A DNA stretch of 64,000 bases from Teretinema zuelzerae (GTDB lineage Bacteria; Spirochaetota; Spirochaetia; Treponematales; Treponemataceae): NCBI RefSeq assembly GCF_021021555.1, contig NZ_JAINWA010000003.1, forward strand, positions 1,550,001-1,614,000, written 5' to 3'. A model generated the notes under the pieces. It made no database searches and was not told where the DNA came from. It saw only the letters and a list, made by a program, of their open reading frames with translations. Below, in pieces: positions 26,042 to 35,300 of this stretch. Position 1 is the first letter of the stretch; every line of letters starts with the position of its first letter. The position numbers and the translations under genes were made by a program.

Positions 26042-27328
26042 TTACTTTTTGTGCCGACGATCGAGTTCGCCCAGGACATCAGTCCACGACACTCCCTCTC
26101 GATGCATTAATACATTCACGAAATAAATCAAATCGGCACATTCCCACACGACATCGTCTTTAGATTCTGCCTCTGTGAGTTCTTCAGCTTCTTCCAAAAT
26201 CTTTTCACGCACCCGCTCAGGCGTAAGGGTGGCCGTGTAGGAGCCAGGCTTTGGATTCGCGAAACGGTCAGCAATGATCGATGAGAGGAACGGAAGTGTA
26301 TATGCTCTGTCCCCGACAGTCTTAAAACAAGACCATGCTCCGGTGTGACACGTCGGTCCATGAGGCTTTACAGTGGCAAGAACGGCATCGCGGTCGCAAT
26401 CGACGCGTAATTTAACGACATCCAAGGTATTTCCGGATGTTTCGCCTTTCGTCCAAAGAGTCGATCGGGATCTGCTCCAGAAAGTCAATAAACCGGTCGC
26501 AAAGGTTTTTTCAAGCGCTTCTTTGTTTGCATACCCTTGCATAAGAACTTCTCCGTCGTCGCTCTGTGCGATTACAGGAAGAAGAGGGCCTTTTTCCCAG
26601 TCAAGACAAGAGAGAAAACAATCTTTCAACGAGACTTTCTCCGTATAGAGAGCCATTCCCAGCTGAACATCGCATCCGAGCCGCTCGAGCTCTGTCACCT
26701 CTGTCACCGTTGATACGCCGCCTGCAACGACGACGCGGCAAGAGACAGCGGACCGAAGAGCTTTGACCTGTTCGAGATTGATGCCGGTCATTGTGCCTTC
26801 CCGTTCTACGCATGTATACAACAGCTCTGAACAGTATGGTTCAACGGCTTTAGCAGCCCCTATGAGATCCAGTCCGGCAGATTCAGTCCAGCCCTTGACG
26901 GCAATTTTTCCGTCGCGGCTGTCGACAGAAATTATCAGGTGTTCTTTGCCGACGGTATCCGACAATGCCGACAGAAAAGCTGCGTTTATGCCCGCAGAAC
27001 CGTCGGGAAGCGTAAATGCGGCGGACCCGATAATTACCTTCTCAGCTCCCAGGGAAAGAAGCTCCTTCGCTCTTTTCGCGTCGCGTATTCCTCCGCCGAC
27101 GCGAATGTTTCCCTTCCGCAAAAGACGCTGCAAAATCCCTGTGTTAACAGTCGTACCATCCGGATTCGTGTTTCGCAATGCGGCGTCAAGATCGATAACA
27201 GCAACTTCTCCGTATTTATCAAACTCTTTCACCAGCGAATCAGGATCGTCCCGCTCGAGAACTAAATCCTTGCCCTGCCGAAGCTGAACAACTTTTCCGC
27301 CTTTCAAATCTATCGAAGCTATAACCAT
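26042..27328 (-). CDS. HisA-HisI-HisE trifunctional fusion
   Basis: 428 residues. Residues 1-240 are a HisA (ProFAR isomerase) TIM barrel: ASIDLKGGKVVQL with the catalytic Asp, VGGGIRD, VIIGSAAF, SVDSRDGKIAVKGWTE, and VVAGGVST. Residues 241-345 are HisI, phosphoribosyl-AMP cyclohydrolase, with the zinc and magnesium residues in VDCDRDAVL and GPTCHTGAWSCF. Residues 346-428 are HisE, the pyrophosphohydrolase (EEAEELTEAESKDDVVWECADLIYFVNVLMH). Three consecutive-to-adjacent steps (4, 2 and 3 order around ProFAR) are thus on one chain. HisIE fusions are common; HisA joined to HisIE is unusual to my knowledge. HisF and HisH are not in the window. Confidence 0.92.
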   Translation of the reverse strand: MVIASIDLKGGKVVQLRQGKDLVLERDDPDSLVKEFDKYGEVAVIDLDAALRNTNPDGTTVNTGILQRLLRKGNIRVGGGIRDAKRAKELLSLGAEKVIIGSAAFTLPDGSAGINAAFLSALSDTVGKEHLIISVDSRDGKIAVKGWTESAGLDLIGAAKAVEPYCSELLYTCVEREGTMTGINLEQVKALRSAVSCRVVVAGGVSTVTEVTELERLGCDVQLGMALYTEKVSLKDCFLSCLDWEKGPLLPVIAQSDDGEVLMQGYANKEALEKTFATGLLTFWSRSRSTLWTKGETSGNTLDVVKLRVDCDRDAVLATVKPHGPTCHTGAWSCFKTVGDRAYTLPFLSSIIADRFANPKPGSYTATLTPERVREKILEEAEELTEAESKDDVVWECADLIYFVNVLMHREGVSWTDVLGELDRRHKK

Positions 27329-27380
27329 GTCTGTACCCTTATAGAAAATATATCGCAGCAGTAAAACTCACCAGGATCTG

Positions 27381-28028
27381 TTAACTGGTTAACGTACCCT
27401 TGGTGCTCGGAATCCGTCCAATAATTCGCGCGTCCCGCTCAACCGCTTCAGACAAGGCGCGCCCGGCGGCCTTGAAAGCCCCTTCAATTTTGTGATGGTC
27501 GCTTCTGCCTCGAAGTACATCAAGATGCAGGTTGCATTTTGCTCCGACGACGAAGCCCTGCCAAAAATCAGGCACCGTATCTGTCTGGAACGCCGAAAAC
27601 GAGGATCCCCCGGACACCAGAGGGACAGAGGAAATGTTCAGTTCGCACGACAAATACGGGCGCCCACCGAAATCGACAGCAGCGCGGATTAATGCTTCAT
27701 CCATCGGGAAAAGCGATGAACCGGCGCGTTTGATTCCTGCTCTGTCCCCAAGCGCTTTATCGAACAGACATCCCAATACGATTCCGGTATCTTCAACTGT
27801 GTGATGCTGGTCGACTATCAAATCGCCTGATATCGACCCGCTCAGATCGAATAAACCGTGCTTGCAAAAAGAGGCAAGCATGTGGGCGAGAAAACCGATA
27901 GGACACGCAACATCGCAATTACCCGTTCCGTCGATATTCAGCGTCAAGGATATGCTGGTTTCAGCGGTTTTCCGCTCTATCATGGCCGTTCGGCTGCTAG
28001 TGGAATACACGGCGGAAGAATTGTTCAT
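27381..28028 (-). CDS. hisB: Imidazoleglycerol-phosphate dehydratase
   Basis: 215 residues, monofunctional IGPD (no phosphatase domain). Metal-binding histidine motifs are seen as HMLASFCKHGLFD, DQHHTVEDTGIVLG near 75-88, and RSDHHKIEGAFKAAGRAL near 175. It removes water from imidazoleglycerol phosphate in step 6 of histidine synthesis. The start overlaps the hisG stop by 4 bases (ATGA). The N-terminal 15 residues are Ser-rich and extra. Two GGGACAGAG copies (27622 and 27740) are convergent within it. Confidence 0.95.
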   Translation of the reverse strand: MNNSSAVYSTSSRTAMIERKTAETSISLTLNIDGTGNCDVACPIGFLAHMLASFCKHGLFDLSGSISGDLIVDQHHTVEDTGIVLGCLFDKALGDRAGIKRAGSSLFPMDEALIRAAVDFGGRPYLSCELNISSVPLVSGGSSFSAFQTDTVPDFWQGFVVGAKCNLHLDVLRGRSDHHKIEGAFKAAGRALSEAVERDARIIGRIPSTKGTLTS

Positions 28029-28879
28029 GGCATGACCTTTCTCAATTCGTATTCAAGAATATCGGTAGCCCCGAGACTTTTCAGTTTGGGCAACAGGGTC
28101 GGAGCTTCGCTTTTCTTGACGACTATTTTTATCGCGTAGCCGTCGTCGCCGTACAAGGGCGCGACAGTGGGGCTCTTCATCGCGGGGATTCCGCTCACAA
28201 GATCGCTGAATCGGGCTTTTGAAACATTCATTTCAAGCATCACCCGGTTTTTAGCGGCCAAGACGGACTCGAAGAGCATTTTTAGCTCTTGAATTTTTTT
28301 GCTTTTAGCGGGATCTGCCATTGCTTCCTTGGAGGCGAACATGCGGGTAGAGCTCTCCATGATGGTATCGACGATGCGCAACCCGTTCTCGATGAGGGTG
28401 CGACCGGTGGCGGTATTGTCGATAATCATGTCGGCGTCGTCGGGAGGGAATACTTCGGTCGCACCGTAAGTTCTAACCGTCAAATACTTCATATTTTGAG
28501 TCTTGAGCCAGGCTTCCGCGTTATTCACATATTCGGTTGCTACGATTACTCGTTTTGACCGAAGCGCCGCATCGTCAAGATCATTCGGCACAGCGGCTAC
28601 TATTCTCACCTTGTCGAAACCCAAATCCATAATTTCAACGACGTCGGCCGATGTTTCGCGGATCCAATCGATTCCGGTAAACCCGACATCGTGAGCCCCG
28701 AGCTCGAGAAGCTTGCCGATATTCTGAGGTTTCATAACCTTGGCTTCAAGATCGTCCTGATTCACAGTCGGACGATAAGCCCGCTCCGGGAGATATATGT
28801 CTATACCGGCGTCGGAAAACAATTTTGTTACATTCTCATAAATTCTGCCCTTCGGCAATAAAATCTTCAGCTTCTCCAT
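28025..28879 (-). CDS. hisG: ATP phosphoribosyltransferase (long form)
   Basis: 284 residues from the ATG (MEKLKILLPKGR) preceded by AAGGGAG; the frame extends further upstream, through the terminator hairpin, but that start is not credible. Long-form HisG with the C-terminal regulatory domain (SARFSDLVSGIPAMKSPTVAPLYGDDGYAIKIVVKK), so no HisZ is needed and histidine feedback is expected. DMIIDNTATGRTLIENGLR is the PRPP-binding loop near 150. First gene of the hisG-hisB-hisA/IE operon, behind a histidine attenuator. Confidence 0.96.
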   Translation of the reverse strand: MEKLKILLPKGRIYENVTKLFSDAGIDIYLPERAYRPTVNQDDLEAKVMKPQNIGKLLELGAHDVGFTGIDWIRETSADVVEIMDLGFDKVRIVAAVPNDLDDAALRSKRVIVATEYVNNAEAWLKTQNMKYLTVRTYGATEVFPPDDADMIIDNTATGRTLIENGLRIVDTIMESSTRMFASKEAMADPAKSKKIQELKMLFESVLAAKNRVMLEMNVSKARFSDLVSGIPAMKSPTVAPLYGDDGYAIKIVVKKSEAPTLLPKLKSLGATDILEYELRKVMP

Positions 28880-28956
28880 TGATGACTCCCTTATAATGTC
28901 AGAATACATATACCTATCGGCACGCTGCCGTAAATTCCAAAACCGACGCCTGAGAA

Positions 28957-29006
28957 TAAAAAAAGCCGCTGAAACCGGTTCTTTCAACTCCCGGCTTCAG
29001 CGGCTC
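28957..29006 (-). terminator. Attenuator terminator of the his operon
   Basis: On the minus strand, a stem of ten perfect pairs (AGCCGCTGAA with TTCAGCGGCT) extended by four more (CCGG/CCGG) after one mismatch, arms 28991-29005 and 28964-28978, followed directly by seven T. It lies between the histidine leader peptide and hisG, which is the classic layout of transcription attenuation. Confidence 0.9.
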
Positions 29007-29035
29007 TATATGCATGCGCATACCATCACCTGCTG

Positions 29036-29098
29036 TTATCCAGGAATATCTTCCGCGTGGAGGTGATGATGATGGTTCAACATTGCTACTGTACTCAT
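29036..29098 (-). CDS. hisL: Histidine operon leader peptide
   Basis: A 20-codon frame ending in TAA: MSTVAMLNHHHHLHAEDIPG. Five of six consecutive residues are His (codons CAT CAT CAT CAC CTC CAC). It lies between a TTGACA/TTTACT promoter and a rho-independent terminator in front of hisG. Ribosome stalling at these codons when histidyl-tRNA is scarce should favour an antiterminator and let transcription enter hisG. AGGA lies five bases before the ATG. Confidence 0.93.
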   Translation of the reverse strand: MSTVAMLNHHHHLHAEDIPG

Positions 29099-29107
29099 TT
29101 CAATCCT

Positions 29108-29137
29108 AGTAAACTGTGATTTCATTGGTTTTGTCAA
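29108..29137 (-). promoter_or_regulatory. Promoter of the his operon
   Basis: Minus strand TTGACA (29137-29132), 18-base spacer, TTTACT (29113-29108), 9 bases before the leader-peptide ATG. The -35 box overlaps the stop codon of the upstream gph gene. Confidence 0.75.
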
Positions 29138-29823
29138 GTATCAAGATCGACGACATAGTCGGGGACAGAGGAAATCATGTCCTCGTGATCGCCCAAGCCC
29201 CCGATGATTCCGCATGTTGAGATCATCGCAGCTTTACCGGTCAGAATATCGACAGCTGAATCGCCGACCATTATTGCTCTGTCCCCCGAAATCCCGCATT
29301 CATTCAGGATCTTTCCGATGCCGGAGGGATCTGGCTTAAGCACGCCGGCATATTCAGGCCCTGCAATGATTTGAAAGCAGCCCGAAAGGGCTAATCCGTC
29401 CAAAATCGACCTTGCGGCTTCAGTCGGTTTATTAGTCAACACCGTCATAATTTTCCCTGCGCTCTCCAAATCGCGAAGGGTCTTAAGCATCTTCGGATAG
29501 GGTTTTGTTTTACAAAGACACCTTGCTCGATATGTTTCCCGATAATAGGAAAGGCACTCGTCGATGTCGATAGATGCGTTTTGCATAACTCGATCTCGTT
29601 CATGTAAAGACTGAAGCGAAAGAGAGAGGCACTGAGAAATGAGATTTCTAGCGCCGGACCCTATTGCCTTTTTAACATCCTGCAAACCGACTTCAGGAAG
29701 CCGAAAATGGAGCAACATCAAATTTACCGAATCAGCAAGATCGGATAAGGAATCGATAAGGGTACCGTCCAGATCAAACACATATAAATCATAAAAATCG
29801 GGGACAGAGCATAGTTCTTTCAT
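29134..29823 (-). CDS. gph: Phosphoglycolate phosphatase-like HAD hydrolase
   Basis: 229 residues. HAD motif I YVFDLDGTLIDS near 14-25, motif II TVLTNKPT near 127, the Lys in GVLKPDPSGI near 161 and motif IV MVGDSAVDI near 181 are all present, with a helical cap between. It probably removes 2-phosphoglycolate or a related phosphate ester. It starts at an ATG 8 bases after a -10 box, without a Shine-Dalgarno. A motif copy (29801) encodes codons 5-8 (CSVP), so the extreme N-terminus contains the repeat; two more copies (29162, 29277) are near the 3' end. Confidence 0.85.
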   Translation of the reverse strand: MKELCSVPDFYDLYVFDLDGTLIDSLSDLADSVNLMLLHFRLPEVGLQDVKKAIGSGARNLISQCLSLSLQSLHERDRVMQNASIDIDECLSYYRETYRARCLCKTKPYPKMLKTLRDLESAGKIMTVLTNKPTEAARSILDGLALSGCFQIIAGPEYAGVLKPDPSGIGKILNECGISGDRAIMVGDSAVDILTGKAAMISTCGIIGGLGDHEDMISSVPDYVVDLDT

Positions 29824-29831
29824 ATTTTTTC

Positions 29832-29859
29832 ATCATAGCTTTTGACTCGGGTTTGACAA
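29832..29859 (-). promoter_or_regulatory. Promoter of gph, overlapping the argA promoter
   Basis: Minus strand TTGTCA (29859-29854), 16-base spacer, TATGAT (29837-29832), 8 bases to the ATG. Its -35 box lies on the same bases as the -35 box of the divergent argA promoter, so the two can hardly be occupied together. Confidence 0.65.
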
Positions 29860-29881
29860 GCCCCTGTTACTGACTTAGGAT
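29853..29881 (+). promoter_or_regulatory. Promoter of argA, leaderless
   Basis: TTGACA at 29853-29858, 17-base spacer, TAGGAT at 29876-29881, then 6 bases to the ATG at 29888. No ribosome site. Confidence 0.75.
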
Positions 29882-29887
29882 ACCTGC

Positions 29888-31210
29888 ATGATGCAAACGG
29901 AACGGGTACGCGATGTGCTTCGATATATCAAGAAGTTTAAAGGATCAACCATAGTAATCAGGGTTGACGACGACGTGTTCGACTCTCCTCTATTCAGCTC
30001 CCACATGCACGACCTTGCACTGTTAGCGGAAACCGGCATACGGACTGTCATCATTCCCGGAGCTCAAAATCATATATCTCAGGTTCTCGACGCGTATAAG
30101 GTCGGATGGGAATTCCAGGACGGCATCAGAATTACGCCGGACGCGGCTATGGATTTCATCAAGATGGCGGCATTCGATGTATCGAACCGCATCATGAGCA
30201 GGCTTTCCGCCGAACATATGAATGCGGTGATCGGTAATTGGGTGAGAGCGCGCGGCAGAGGAGTCGTGAACGGCGTTGATTACGGAAGCGCCGGCGTCGT
30301 CGAGAAGATTCAAAAAGAATCGCTTTGCAGGGCGATAGAAGACGGATTTATCCCGATTATTCCATGCATCGGATGGACGGCAACCGGAAAACCATACAAC
30401 ATATCCTCTACGGAAATTGCAGTTTCGACTGCCGTAGCATTGAAGGCAGATAAACTTTTTTTCCTGGGTTGCGGAAATACCGTATCGATCGACGAATATC
30501 AAATGCCGGATTCTGTTGCTCTGTCCCCGGAAGGCAGAATGGCCGCTATCGCTGTAGACGATATCGACTCATTCCTCAAGCTCAATCAGGCTGTTGAGAA
30601 TCCCCGCTGTCCGACGCTCGAGCTTGAGGATCTCTTGATTCAGGGGCGCGACGCATGCATAAAAGGCGTTACCCGAGCGCATATTCTCGACGCGGACATC
30701 GACGGCGTAATGCCTGCGGAAATTTTCTCGGAACTTGGATCCGGAACCATGATTTACCGCAACAACTACGGAGATTTCAGAACGATGACGAAGGATGACA
30801 TCGCGGGTGTTCTGTCGCTTATGAATCCATTCGTCGAAGAGGGAATCCTCTTGCAGAGAACGAGCGAAGAACTGGAACAGCAAGTACAGGATTTCGTAGT
30901 CTATGAAATCGACGGCGGAATACGGGCATGCGGCGCCCTCCATGCCTATCCTGAAGGGCTTGGAGAAATCGCGGGCATCGCCGTGGACGAGGCCTATGCG
31001 CACATGGGCATAGGCCCCAAACTCATGGACCTCTTGATAGACAGGGCAAAAAAAGCGGATTTTTCTAAAATTTTCGTCCTTACCACGAAAACAGCAGACT
31101 GGTTTGAAAGATTCGGCTTCAAATTGACTAATATTTCTGAAATGCCGTCAAAAAGAAGAGAAAAATGGACTGAAAAACGCGGATCGAAAATCTTAATCCG
31201 CTCTCTATAG
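29888..31210 (+). CDS. argA: N-acetylglutamate synthase (ArgA type)
   Basis: 440 residues, the length of classical ArgA. Residues 1-285 are an amino-acid-kinase-fold domain (LALLAETGIRTVIIPGA, GVDYGSAGVVEKI, GCIGW-type loop IPCIGWTATGKPYNISSTEIA), the arginine-sensing part. Residues 290-440 are a GNAT acetyltransferase (MTKDDIAGVLSLMNPFVEEGILLQRT, GEIAGIAVDEAYAHMGIGPKLMDLLI, IFVLTTKTADWFERFGF). It makes N-acetylglutamate from glutamate and acetyl-CoA, the first step of arginine synthesis. It directly precedes an unusual CarA/CarB pair that resembles the N-acetylglutamate-activated animal enzyme CPS1. Message probably leaderless. Confidence 0.92.
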   Translation: MMQTERVRDVLRYIKKFKGSTIVIRVDDDVFDSPLFSSHMHDLALLAETGIRTVIIPGAQNHISQVLDAYKVGWEFQDGIRITPDAAMDFIKMAAFDVSNRIMSRLSAEHMNAVIGNWVRARGRGVVNGVDYGSAGVVEKIQKESLCRAIEDGFIPIIPCIGWTATGKPYNISSTEIAVSTAVALKADKLFFLGCGNTVSIDEYQMPDSVALSPEGRMAAIAVDDIDSFLKLNQAVENPRCPTLELEDLLIQGRDACIKGVTRAHILDADIDGVMPAEIFSELGSGTMIYRNNYGDFRTMTKDDIAGVLSLMNPFVEEGILLQRTSEELEQQVQDFVVYEIDGGIRACGALHAYPEGLGEIAGIAVDEAYAHMGIGPKLMDLLIDRAKKADFSKIFVLTTKTADWFERFGFKLTNISEMPSKRREKWTEKRGSKILIRSL

Positions 31211-31219
31211 ACTTTTTTC

Positions 31220-31248
31220 TTGCAATTACAAAATATCGAGAATACACT
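31220..31248 (+). promoter_or_regulatory. Promoter of carAB
   Basis: TTGCAA at 31220-31225, 17-base spacer, TACACT at 31243-31248. This gives a leader of about 30 bases with GGAGG (31277-31281) before the GTG at 31287. Confidence 0.6.
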
Positions 31249-31286
31249 TAACCTCGTGAATGAACCCTCGCTGCATGGAGGTTACA

Positions 31287-32384
31287 GTGTACGATTATTC
31301 AAGAAACGCACGGATTTTACTCGAAGACGGAACAGAATTCGAAGGATTCGCCTTCGGTCATGAAAGTTCAGCCGCCGGAGAAGTATTATTTTATTCAGGA
31401 CAGGCAGATATCGGCCGTTTGTTGTCGGATCCGTCTTTAAAAGATGCGATTTTGGTCCTTACCCAGCCGATTTGCGGCTCTACCGGAATACGGGACGCTG
31501 GAGTCTGTCCGTTTGGTCTGGAAACAGGGACAGAGCACCCGACAATAACAATAAAAGGCCTCGTCGTCGGAGATTATCAGGCGCCGGAAGTATTTCCGCC
31601 TCAGGAAAAAGCGTTGACCCGGTGGCTCAGAAAATATCAGGTTCCGGGAATTTCGGGCATAGATACAAGAGCCTTAATAAAGAAAATCGAACAACGCGGC
31701 GTCATGAGAGCGAAAATAATCATTGATGATACGAGGGACGTGTCGTTCAGTTCCGCTGGAAAACACGCCCACCCTCAATACATCTCTGTAAAGAAAAGGC
31801 AAACATACGGTGCGGGACAGAAAAAGATAATCGCGATCGACTGCGGTATTAAGCACTCTGCGTTACGGAAGCTTATTACACCGGACACAACCGTAATAAA
31901 AACTCCGTGGAATGACGATTTTCGGGGAGAGGATTTCGATGGAGTTTTCATCAGCGGAGGCCCCGGAGATCCGACTTCGTGGGATAAGCCGATAGCCATC
32001 ATTAAAGACTTGCTCAAAGGGGACAGAGCAATCTTCGCGACCGGCCAGGGAGCCGTCATTCTGGCATTGGCGGCAGGCGGCGCAACATATAGGCTCGGAA
32101 AAGGACACCACGGGTCGAGCATTCCCTGTATCGATCTGCAAACAGGCAAATGCATTATTACTGCGCAGAATCATTCATACGGCATACGAGAAGATTCGCT
32201 TCCCCATGAATGGGAAACAACATTTCTAGAAAACAACTCTCATTGCATAGAAGGAATAAGGACGCGCAAAGGGCTGTTTTCAGGCGTACTGTTTCATCCG
32301 GAAGGAAATCCCGGACCTTCCGATGCGGCGTGGTTGTATGATGATTTTCTGAAAATCGTGATCGAGGGAGGAATACAGAAATGA
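31287..32384 (+). CDS. carA: CarA-like carbamoyl-phosphate synthase small subunit lacking the glutaminase nucleophile
   Basis: 365 residues if it begins at the GTG with GGAGG six bases upstream (residue 10 of a longer frame from the ATG at 31260); the N-terminus then reads YDYSRNARILLEDGTEFEGFAFG like other CarA. The C-terminal class-I amidotransferase fold is complete (IDCGIKH, FISGGPGDP, NHSYGI, FHPEGNPGP), but the elbow normally reading FGICLGH is FATGQGA: Gly at 32043-32045 stands where the catalytic Cys should be, and the next His is Ala. Glutamine hydrolysis should be impossible. This parallels animal CPS1, whose equivalent domain has also lost the Cys. The stop overlaps carB by 4 bases. 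Confidence 0.85.
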   Translation: MYDYSRNARILLEDGTEFEGFAFGHESSAAGEVLFYSGQADIGRLLSDPSLKDAILVLTQPICGSTGIRDAGVCPFGLETGTEHPTITIKGLVVGDYQAPEVFPPQEKALTRWLRKYQVPGISGIDTRALIKKIEQRGVMRAKIIIDDTRDVSFSSAGKHAHPQYISVKKRQTYGAGQKKIIAIDCGIKHSALRKLITPDTTVIKTPWNDDFRGEDFDGVFISGGPGDPTSWDKPIAIIKDLLKGDRAIFATGQGAVILALAAGGATYRLGKGHHGSSIPCIDLQTGKCIITAQNHSYGIREDSLPHEWETTFLENNSHCIEGIRTRKGLFSGVLFHPEGNPGPSDAAWLYDDFLKIVIEGGIQK

Positions 32385-35300
32385 CGTCATATCGCATTAA
32401 TACCCCGAAGACGGTACTTATCCTCGGTTCAGGGGCGCATAGAATCGGACAGACAGGAGAATTCGACTCATCGTGTCTGCAGGCGATCAAAGCCCTCAAG
32501 ATGGAAGGGATCAGGACAATTCTGATTAACCCGGAAATGACTGCGGTTCATACGTCGGAAGGACTTGCCGACGCTACCTATTTTCTTCCTATAACAGCAG
32601 AATTTGTAGAATCTGTGATCGAGAAGGAGCATCCGGACTCGCTCCTCATTCATTTCGGGGGAAAGCTCGCATACCAATGCGTATTGGAGTTGGAGAGCCT
32701 CGGCGTTCTGGAGCAGTTCAACCTCCAAGTTTTGGGAACCCAGATGCCGGATCTGGACAAGGCGTTCAACAGAGAATCCTTCGTCGCCGCCCTCGATGAA
32801 GCGGGCATTCCTGCCTTGCGCGGCATAAAGCTCGCATGCGGAGAACAGAACGCCGTACCGGCAGACATCGAGTATCCGGTAATTCTTCGATCATTGAATT
32901 CGGGAGACGAGCGTGCGGCTCATCTGTGCGGGGACAGAGCAGAACTAGAACACATCATCCGGAAACGTTTCAGCGAAACGGCGTGCTGCTTCGTCGAACC
33001 CTTCCTGGGCGAATGGAAGGAAGTAGAAATTGAACTGTTGCGGGATGCGATGGACAACTGCATCCAGGTATGCAGCATGGAGAGCCTTGATTCGCTCGGA
33101 ATCCATAACGGAGATTCATTGGTCGTCATTCCCGCTCAGACACTCAGCGGAGACGAACTTGAACGCATGAGAACAGCTGCGTTTCAAGCGGCCAGGCGAT
33201 TCAATATCATTGGCGAAGCGACAATCCGCTTTGCCCTTCATCCGGACACGCGGGAGCAACTGTTGATCGAAATTGCTCCGCGGCTATCGCGCAGCACTGC
33301 CATCGCTTCAAAGGCCTCCGGTTATCAAATCGGCTACATAACCACCCGAATTTCACTTGGATTCGCGCTGTCTGAAACAGCGAATCCGTTAACGGCCAAT
33401 AGTAAATTCTGCACGGAACCGGTTTTCGACTGCATCGCGCTAAAGATGCCGCGCTGGGATCGGGAGAAGTTCGAAAAGGCGGATCCCTATTTGGGGACAG
33501 AGGTGAAAGCCGTCGGAGAAGCGATGGCTTTCGGCAGGACGTTTCCCGAGGTCCTGCAAAAAGCCGTCAGGATGACGATGCCGGGGTGCCCGGGAATTCA
33601 CGGGCACGGCCATTCATTCAAGGATATCAAGGATTCCCTCCGAAATCCCACAGACGAGCGCGTTTTCGCGCTTTACGAAGCGATTCGGGACGGCTGGTCT
33701 ACCGAAAGAATCGTTAAACACGCTCACATAGATCCCTGGTTCATTTCTCAGTTGCGGATCATAGCGCGTATCGGGGAGGATTTATCTTCCGCGGGGACAG
33801 AGCAACAATCAGAAATCCCTCAATCTGCGCGATCGACCGGAAAAAAACTTTTGCCGGGAAAAGAGCTTCTGCTCGCGGCGAAACAGGCCGGATTTTCAGA
33901 CGAACAGATTGCGCAGTGCGTCGGAAGCAGAGAAGACAAGATCAGAGCGTTGAGGCTTGAACTTTCGATCAGACCGGTAAGCAAATCCATCGATTCCACT
34001 GGCGGAGAATCGACCGTCAGGCACGGAGGCCTCTACATGACCTATTCCGGTGTTTCAGACGATGTGAAGGCGCTCGGCGCGGGAGCGATGGTGTTGGGAA
34101 GCGGACCCTTCCATATCGGTTCGAACCTCGAGTACGAATGGTGCTGCGCGAGCGCCTTGAAGACGATCCGCGCCGCCGGGAAGCCGGCGATAGTGCTCAA
34201 CTGCAACCCGGAGGCGGTTTCAACCGATTTCGATATCGCAGATCGAGTATACTTCGAGGAATTAAGCCTCGAGCGAGTCTGCGATGTGTACGACGCGGAG
34301 CGTCCGGAGGGAATCATACTCTCGATGGGCGGTCAAATTCCGAATAATCTTGCGATTCCGCTCTCTCGAAGAGGCATCCCCGTTCTGGGAACCCAACCGG
34401 CCGACATCGACAGGGCGGAAGACCGGAATAAATTCAGCGCGCTTCTCGATCAGCTGGGCATCCAGCAGCCTGAGTGGATGGAAGTTTCCAGTCTTGAGGC
34501 TGCGAGACAGTTTACGGAAAAAAACGGATTTCCCCTGTTGATCCGTCCAAGCTATGTATCCTCGGGCGCGGCTATGAGCGTCGCATGGGACGACGCAAGC
34601 CTGAAAGGGCTGCTCTCCCGCGCTATGAAGGTCAGTCCCGATCATCCGGTGATTCTTACCCGCTATGCCGAAAATTCAAAAGAAATCGAAATAGACGCGG
34701 TAGCGAACAAGGGGGAGATCCTCGCCTACGCGATCAGCGAGCATATAGAAAACGCCGGCGTGCACTCAGGCGACGCGACGGTGGTTCTCCCGGCGCAGCG
34801 CATATATCTTTCGACGGCCCAGGCGATAAAAAAAGCCGCGAGAAAAATCGCGGCGGCTCTGGAAATCACCGGGCCGTTCAATATTCAGTTTCTGGCGAAA
34901 AGCACGAATATTCAGGTCATCGAATGCAATCTTCGCGCCAGCCGATCGCTGCCCTTCTGTTCGAAGGTGTTCCACATCGATATGGCTGCCCTTGCCGTGA
35001 AGGCTCAACTCGGCTTGGATGTACAAAAAATCGACGGATCGCGGCTCGATTTCGATCATGTAGGAGTCCGGGCGGCGCAGTTCAGCTATTCGCGCATGAA
35101 GGGGACGGACCCGGTGGCCGGAGTGGAGATGGCCAGCACGGGCGAGGTAGGCTGCATGGGCAGAGGAGTCCGGGATGCGTTCATGAAAGCCATGCTTTCG
35201 ACCGGATATACCATACCGAAGAAAAAAATTCTGCTATCGACGGGTCCGATCGAAAACAAGGTCGACTTCATCGAAAGCGCGAAAAAGCTGAAATCGCTCG

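Noticed and set aside
25998-26079. Longer N-terminus for the RAYT
   Set aside because: The extra 27 residues overlap the 3' end of hisA-IE and do not resemble the family; the ATG at 25998 fits better.
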